DNA of 23,694 bases from the NCBI GenBank assembly GCA_003427395.1, contig BFEA01000129.1:1366283-1389976 (forward strand), in the 5' to 3' direction. Under the pieces are notes generated by a model, which saw only the letters and a list, made by a program, of their open reading frames with translations, was not told the DNA's origin and did no database searches. This document shows, piece by piece, positions 18,023-23,694 of the stretch; position 1 is the stretch's first letter, and each line of letters starts with the position of its first letter. The position numbers and the translations under genes are program-made. Origin of the DNA: Chara braunii. Its lineage: Eukaryota; Streptophyta; Charophyceae; Charales; Characeae.

Positions 18023-18314
18023 CTGACAACGTCCCTGTACGAAAAAGCAAAAAAAAAAAACAAAAAAAAGCCAAAGTCATCAAACAAATCCGAAAAAAAC
18101 ATATGTGATGCAACAACACAAAACAAGCAACATTTGGCTGAGAATCATCTTCAGATTCTTATTAGAATTTGAAAAAACAAATAAAAATAATATCGGATTA
18201 AAAAAAAAAAGGAAAAAAAAAAAACTCGTACGGGACCCCTAGTGTACGAGTAGCATACGAGTACAAGAGTATGAATCCGTACTCGTACGAGGGTGCGTAC
18301 AAGTGGCAATGTAG
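18023..18314 (+). mobile_element. GTACG-rich dispersed repeat, copy B
   Basis: The order of blocks is GTACGAAAAAGC, an A-rich run, CAAAGTCATCAAA, a CACAAAACAAGCAACATTTG block, CATCTTCAGATTCTTATTAG, a second A-rich run, CTCGTACGGGACCCCTAG, then GTACGAG words and the end GTGCGTACAAGTGGCAATG. The same order is seen in copies C and D. The left CTGTACG-rich part found in D and A is mostly missing. A short hairpin, GAGTATG/CGTACTC with loop AATC, lies near the right end. Confidence 0.85.
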
Positions 18315-19887
18315 CGGGAGTACATGTAGGATAATGACAATGTAGAAGGGTTCGACGACACGTCTTGATGAGTTTGAAATTAGGTTCTCGTTGCCCACTC
18401 TGCAAATTCCTTATCTCAAGATCGCGTATAGTTGAACCTTTTGGCCCAAAACATTTTCGTACGACGACAATCAATGCATAAAATGCGGGACCAATGGGGA
18501 TCGATAGTCTGCCACATGATAACAATAAACTCATTAAAGGGGAGGAAAATGGAATAAGGAGAGAAAAATGTGGCAATAATCACAAATCCAGAATTTACAA
18601 ACTCGGAGCACCATATTTCATATAAAAAATGACAAAGGTCAATGATCCTGGTTATGACTTCACATACATCCCACTCCAGGTCACTCACAATTTCACAAGT
18701 ACGTATCATGTCCTCATTGTACGGGGAAAACATTAAGTAGGAATATTCATGAAGTTAAAGCCATGTGACTCCACGCGGTCTTCGGGCGATAGTGCAAACA
18801 CATCCACTTGTCAAAAAACAATGAGATTCAGCCCTATCAAGTGGTGAATCGCCCATGTGAAGGAAATCATGTAATACGTTGTTACTTTCATGCTCGATAT
18901 TCCTTAGCAAAGGGAGGACTACCCAGAAAGTTAATGGACGAGATTATAAACATTGTTTGGAGAAAACAATCACTCGTCATTCAAAATAGCACAAAGAGAA
19001 ACTAAAACATGAGAAAAGAAAAAAACACATTTGCATTTCCTGAAGATACGCTCTAAGTATTCATCATGCAAGTGCAAATATGTAAAATAGAGAAGTAGAG
19101 CATCGATCCAATTAGTCATTCACCAAGAATGTAAGTTAAACATTCCGCTTAGTTATCGTCCATCTCCCTTTTTGGTGTCTTTATTGAACAAATGTTTTTC
19201 GCCTAGTAAAAAGTATTACGTGTCTGCGAGCACAAATAGTGCATACCCTTGAATGATGGACTTTTAGAATGTGTACTCCCTTAAAGGTGCTCAACTCATG
19301 ATAACGTTTTCTCTTCTTATCATTTTGAGAGAGTCGGTACATTGGTAGGACGAGAGTGTATCCTAAGTCTCTAAATAAACCACCAGTACCGCGCCCAACT
19401 AACTTTTTCTGACACGGCCATTATCGAGCCGTTTAGGAGGTGTGTCGTTGCATTGAAAGGCTGGTCTCAGCGAAAAACGTCGAAAAACATGAAAAAATAA
19501 ATAAATTTACTTGTCCGTTCTCCATAATATCCGAAAGGTACGTGTGGAGGCTATGCCACCTATGTTTGTCTTCAGCCCGTATCTCACTAGCACAATAGTG
19601 AGATTGATTATGTTTGTCTCAAACCTATATTTTGTTGCTATAATAGTGAGATTCAAAATGTTATTTGCTTCTTTTTTTTTATCGAGTCTTTCTCTTCCTC
19701 TCTTACCAGCGAGGCAAGACGTTTCCCGTGATATGTGCAGACGCCCTCATTAAGGAAAAACTCAAATTCAAATATCAAATAATCTATGTAACTCATATTA
19801 AGGTCAAAGTCATGTTACTTTTCTTTTAGTCTTCTTTTACTTTATAAAATTTGACAACAAGGGAACATTTTTTTTTCTTGTGTCTAC
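18315..19887. other. AT-rich segment between inverted copies B and C
   Basis: Copies B and C face each other across this 1.57-kb segment. It contains a minus-strand 105-codon frame (18416-18733), hydrophobic and unrecognised, and other shorter frames. I would not call any of them a gene. The 19561-19660 tandem repeat is reported separately. Confidence 0.45.
19561..19660. repeat. Two-copy ~48-bp tandem repeat with a 9-bp palindrome
   Basis: TATGTTTGTCT recurs at 19561 and 19609, and each copy is followed by an AGCACAATAGTGAGATT-like block. In the first copy, ATCTCACTA (19581-19589) pairs perfectly with TAGTGAGAT (19596-19604) across a 6-base loop. Confidence 0.7.
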
Positions 19888-20235
19888 CTGCGTTGCCACT
19901 TGTACGCACCCTCGTACGAGTACGGATTCGTACTCTTGTACTTGTACGCTACTCGTATGCTAGGGCCCCCGTACGAGTTTTTTTTTTTTTTTTTTAATCC
20001 GTTATAGTTTTTATTTTGTTTCTCAAATTCTAATAAAAATCTGAAGATGATGCTCAACCAAATGTTGCTTGTTTTGTGCTATTGCACCACATAGTTGTTT
20101 TTTGGATTTTTTTGATGACTTTGTTTTTTTTTTTTTTTTTTTGCTTTTTCATACGGGGGCGCACAAGACGTACAGATTCCCGAACAGATATTACCTGTAC
20201 GTTTCATACAGAAAGACCCCGTACGTGTATGTTAG
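19888..20235 (-). mobile_element. GTACG-rich dispersed repeat, copy C
   Basis: This is the same family as copies B and D, in the opposite orientation, and the most complete match to B. Read on the minus strand it runs from an ACACGTACGGGGTCTTTCTG left part, through GTACGTCTTGTGCG, an A-rich run, CAAAGTCATCAAA, AACAAGCAACATTTGG, ATCATCTTCAGATTTTTAT and a second A-rich run, to the right end GTGCGTACAAGTGGCAACGC. The hairpin GAGTACG/CGTACTC with loop GATT (plus strand, 19918-19935) is perfect. Confidence 0.87.
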
Positions 20236-21429
20236 AATCGTCCATCACGGCCACGGGCTGAGACGCCCTGATTGAGGACATACTCACATTACGGTTTCCC
20301 ATAATGTAACGATCTGCATTCAAGTCTCTCGCGTTATAACTTTTTTTTTTTTTTTTTTTTTTACTGGTTCCTTGAGTTTGGACCCGTCTTACGACTAGTA
20401 CCTTTAGGTTTGGCAGGTTCAGCGGGCCGGTAGTTGAAGGGTCGGACAACGTGGCTGGGTGAGGTACTAGTGGTTTAAATGGTAGTAATTAGAGAATCAT
20501 GTTCCTATCCAACATATATATAGCTTGGCTAGCCTACCTCTTTCTTTGATGACGATCGAGGCGGGTTAGCGGAAGTTCCCAATTTTATAAGTTGAGCAGC
20601 TTCGAGAATGATATAACGCGAGGGAGAAACAACCTAGTGATGAAGGTGTGTCTGACCGACCACAAGGATCCTAAAACATATACCAAAAATTATTAATAGT
20701 GGAAACACCTTAATTCATCCATTAGTTATCCATACATATGGATATCCCTATGAAAAAGGGAGCAAAGAAGAAAAAATACGCAATCATTTACAGACTGTAA
20801 TCCTAAAAAAAAGACTCATTCGAAAGTGATTGCTTTTACTTGCGTCCGCGCTTTCAAAGATTTACGCATGACGCTCTGAGACGGTAAGGCAAAGAACATA
20901 AGACAACATACATAGACTATGTACTGTAGCAAAATCACACACATGCAATCATCACGCAAACGCACAATCACCATGCACTAAAGCGTACATTCCAAAAGAG
21001 GGAAAGAAATTACAATAATTCAATTGAGAAAGAAAATTGGTGCCTTGCTATGCAACCTTACTCAAAAGGTAAGAAGATGAAGAAGAAGAAAAGAAAGCGG
21101 ATCCTTCCGCTCTCAAGCTATTAATATAACGCTAGACCAATCAACCAATCAGCAACCACTTCTCACCTCGTGCAGACACTCACGATCCTTGTCGCCACGT
21201 GTTCAACGCTAACCTTAACAAGTCACCCCATCTATTAAAGTGATTCAACTAGTATGTTGATCCGCCCGTGATCCTGTGTTCCAAACCATTGATTTGGCAC
21301 GGAATCGCGATAAGGTTACAGCCGTCTCTTTATGACTTTTCGACCAGGTGACCACCTCCGCACTTTAACCACTACACCAGCAGAGTTGGTAGATGCATTG
21401 CGAGAGAGTAAAAAATACGAGTTTGTAAA
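20236..21429. other. Non-coding stretch with a weak tRNA-like segment
   Basis: No gene is supported. A poly-T run starts at about 20341. A near-perfect palindrome, TATCCATA/TATGGATA with a two-base loop, lies at 20727-20744. Confidence 0.45.
21334..21383 (-). other. Degenerate tRNA-like segment (minus strand)
   Basis: On the minus strand, TGTAGTGGTTAAAGTGC resembles a tRNA A box. GGTCGAAAAGTC resembles a mutated B box, but it follows after only about 15 bases, roughly half the normal distance. This could be a deleted SINE head or chance. Confidence 0.2.
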
Positions 21430-21778
21430 CTACGTTGCATAATGTACACGTACGGGGCCTTTCCGTACGAAACCTACATGTAATACATGTACGGGATCTG
21501 TCCGCGAACCTGTACAGGAACCTGTACGTCTTGTACGCCTCTGTAAAAAAAAAGAAAAAAAAAGTTATGTAAAAAATTTGAAAGACAAATATAGGATGCA
21601 AAAGCATAAAACAAGAAACATTTGGTTTAGCATCATCTGCAGATTCTTAATAGATTTTTAGAAAACAAATAAAAAAAATACCGAATTAAAAAAAATAAAA
21701 TTGTACGGGGCCCCTTGTGTACGAGTACAAGAGTGCGAATCCACACTCGTACGAGGGTGCGTACAAGTGACAACGCAG
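21430..21778 (+). mobile_element. GTACG-rich dispersed repeat, copy D
   Basis: This copy has both ends. The left end is CTACGTTGCATAATGTACAC and the right end, as reverse complement, is CTGCGTTGTCACTTGTACGC; they match at 13 or so of 21 positions and would be weak terminal inverted repeats. The interior shows the CTGTACG-rich part, an A-rich run, ATAAAACAAGAAACATTTGG, CATCATCTGCAGATTCTTAA, a second A-rich run and GTACGAG words. Flanks TTGTAAA and TTGCAAA suggest a decayed target duplication, but weakly. No coding capacity. Confidence 0.85.
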
Positions 21779-22784
21779 CTTGCAAAATTTGTAGTTGCGA
21801 AAAAAACAAGGGAGGTATAAGAATGAGAAACAAAAGGGAGGGAGAAAAAGTAAGGAGTAGGGAGGAGATGCACTTAAGAAGGTCATGTTGATTTGATCGG
21901 AGAAATCGTAGCCAATTGGATTGTAGTGTAAGGGGCTCTTAACCTCTCTCTTGGGTTGATGAGGGCGGGAAAGGAGCTTGCGAAGGGGAGCGTAGAGCAA
22001 TACCAAGATTAAACAGGATCAAGAAGGAAGTGAGGGTGTGAAGGAAGGGAGAAGAACACAGTTACAACTTATGGATAATGGCGCAAAGAAAGAGAGCGAG
22101 AATGGCGAAAAAAGATTACCCGCGGAAACGCAATGCAAAAAGATGCATCGTAAAGGCACAAAAACAGTTAAGGGAAATATAGTAACGATGCGCCAAATTC
22201 GCAAAGCAGAATTCAAAATTGAATAATCCAAAAGAAAACTTTTTTGCACATGAATTCCTACCCTGATTCATATTCTATCAGTCATCACCAAAATTCTCAC
22301 AGAGCTTACAAGGACGTCTTCAAAAATTACATTCGCGAAAAAAGGACTCGTCACAAAATATTTCGGAAGGCGACTGTGATCTCCATAATCCGAAAGGCCT
22401 TTAAGAAAAGAATTTTGAGCGCACTCGCTAAAGCGCACAAATTCCTAACTGAAATGAAAACTTAAACAAATAAAAAGAATAAATCTGAAAGTTGTCAAAA
22501 AAAGAGTCAAGAAATTGAACTAACCGACTCAAGCCATCCATCGAACCCCGTCAAGGACAAACCCTCAAACATTGTATCGGAATCGAAGAATCAGGAGCGA
22601 AAACATAGTGTACAGCCCCAAACGATAGGAACGGTCTGAACCTCGAGGAGGTCATTCGGCAGGAATGCGATTTGCACCGGATAGAGGTACTGGAACCGAA
22701 TTTGCAGCACGGATGCACGATGGGGTCCATAATCGTAAGAACGAAAGGGGCCTAGAAACCAGTTCGTGGACGTAAGCTCGTGCG
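21779..22784. other. Non-coding stretch with two doubtful small ORFs
   Basis: Plus-strand frames at 22038-22226 (62 codons) and 22244-22465 (73 codons) are very Lys/Arg-rich, as expected in A-rich DNA. I recognise neither. No promoter or terminator can be assigned for the minus-strand gene that ends at 22785. Confidence 0.4.
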
Positions 22785-23672
22785 TCAGATGTGAGACACC
22801 TCACCGTGCTGTTCCTTCAAAATCGACTGCACACATTTGTCAAACTCCAAAGGATACCTGCTATCCTTGACCAGCTTTTTCGTGCGTTTGAGATCGTTGT
22901 CTGACTCACCTCCCAACAATTGAGGGCACAGGTTTACGTAAGAATGATCTGTGAAATAGCTTCTCCAACCTGTCCAGCACTCTTGATCTAGACCAAACTC
23001 TTCAAATTCCTCGAAAACATCAGCAAGTGGCGGAAAGATTGGTGAATCCTTCTCCCACTCCTCCTCAGGCCTCTCCTCATGATCAAACTCGATGTAGTGG
23101 AACAGCCGAAGCATCATGCGGTCACACTTTTCAATAAAAACAGCTTCCGTAATCCCCAAAAGCTTCCTCTCTCTCTTCACTGCCTCACTGGTGCTCTGAA
23201 CCCAGACGACCTCCAAGGACAGAACTTTTCGTAGAACATGAGCTTTTTCGTCATCCGTGAGGCCACCCATTGGCCTCCAGCAGCTTACAGCGGGGTTCTC
23301 CCTCTCGCTTGCCTTATCCTTCTTGTCCATAAGGGGGTCGGACCCCTTCTTTTTGTTATGCATGATTCCATCAGTGGCAAGCAGACGCCCGGAATCCCAA
23401 AGTTCATAAAACTGCATGCCTAGCCTCCACACTTCATCAGAGGCCGTAGCCAAAGGGAGCCATGGGCGTAGACGTTCTGTCCACTTGCGCACTATTTCCT
23501 TGTCCTCATAGTTGGCCAGCGATAGCTCCCTGTTCTCTTTAACCGGGGTCTCCATTAGCAGTAACCTTTGGAATTCGCGATACCGATATACCAGATGTCT
23601 CTTTCCCGAAGGGTTACCCATTACCGCCCGGGGGCGGCCAGCCGCAATCCATGCTGCCCGAATGCTTATCAT
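22785..23672 (-). CDS. Unrecognised 295-residue protein, possibly 5'-partial
   Basis: This is the longest and most protein-like frame in the window: 295 codons from ATG 23672 to TGA 22785. Its composition is balanced and Trp-rich, with charged helical stretches. Residues 14-32 are basic (around RPRAVMGNPSGKRH), and 107-122 are Lys/Asp-rich and probably exposed. Residues 137-195 read as a helical, hydrophobic-charged segment with a ...VWVQSTSEAVKRERKLLG core. Residues 195-228 are strongly acidic (EERPEEEWEKD, then FEEFEEFG), followed by a Trp/Tyr-rich patch at 232-247. There is no signal peptide or membrane segment. The frame stays open upstream of the ATG to the window edge, and TTCACAG just upstream could be a splice acceptor, so the real start may lie outside. 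It could be a host gene exon or an accessory protein of a transposon. I cannot assign a family, and no catalytic motif is visible. Confidence 0.55.
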   Translation of the reverse strand: MISIRAAWIAAGRPRAVMGNPSGKRHLVYRYREFQRLLLMETPVKENRELSLANYEDKEIVRKWTERLRPWLPLATASDEVWRLGMQFYELWDSGRLLATDGIMHNKKKGSDPLMDKKDKASERENPAVSCWRPMGGLTDDEKAHVLRKVLSLEVVWVQSTSEAVKRERKLLGITEAVFIEKCDRMMLRLFHYIEFDHEERPEEEWEKDSPIFPPLADVFEEFEEFGLDQECWTGWRSYFTDHSYVNLCPQLLGGESDNDLKRTKKLVKDSRYPLEFDKCVQSILKEQHGEVSHI

Positions 23673-23694
23673 TGCCAGCTTCTGTGAACAGGGC

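Noticed and set aside
19511-19753. 80-codon hydrophobic ORF
   Set aside because: It coincides with the ~48-bp tandem repeat and palindrome, so the hydrophobic pattern comes from repeat translation.

Overview
The window looks like a gene-poor, repeat-rich stretch of a large eukaryotic nuclear genome. There are no operons, ribosome binding sites, rRNA genes or intact tRNA genes. Instead there are microsatellites, long poly-A/T runs, MITE-like and SINE-like elements, tandem arrays and the remains of a LINE ORF1. The ORF1 remnant has the layout of plant-type non-LTR Gag proteins (DUF4283-like domain followed by zinc knuckles), so a member of the green lineage, perhaps a streptophyte alga, is my best guess. 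That is inference and cannot be proved from this window.

Layout, left to right. 1-850: a (CT)n tract, a 101-bp direct repeat with a perfect 17-bp hairpin beside it, and a tRNA-derived SINE-like element. 850-3130: pyrimidine-rich non-coding DNA holding a 323-bp MITE with 42-bp terminal inverted repeats. 3139-5473: a decayed LINE ORF1 (one in-frame stop, one frameshift, then an intact 279-codon core with tandem zinc knuckles), a three-copy ~140-bp tandem repeat in its tail, and a poly-A run. 5782-7790: a tandem array of a proline-rich, formerly coding unit with an 816-bp period. 8716-9763: one MITE inserted in reverse orientation into another copy of itself, with target-site duplications visible. 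9767-10565: a possible 5' UTR with an intron, leading into a broken reading frame. 13201-14691: a three-copy ~122-bp repeat followed by eleven same-strand stem-loops with conserved loops and changing, mostly compensated stems. 16010-16290: an imperfect repeat pair, each carrying a hairpin. 18023-21778: three copies of a GTACG-rich dispersed repeat, plus a fragment of the same family at 11327. 22785-23672: a long unrecognised reading frame on the minus strand, open to the window edge.

Nothing here forms a pathway. The one convincing intact reading frame is the 295-codon ORF at the right edge, and its function is unknown to me. The two observations I rate highest are the array of covarying stem-loops (13791-14691) and the self-into-self MITE insertion (8716-9763), where the inner copy preserves the empty target site of the outer one.
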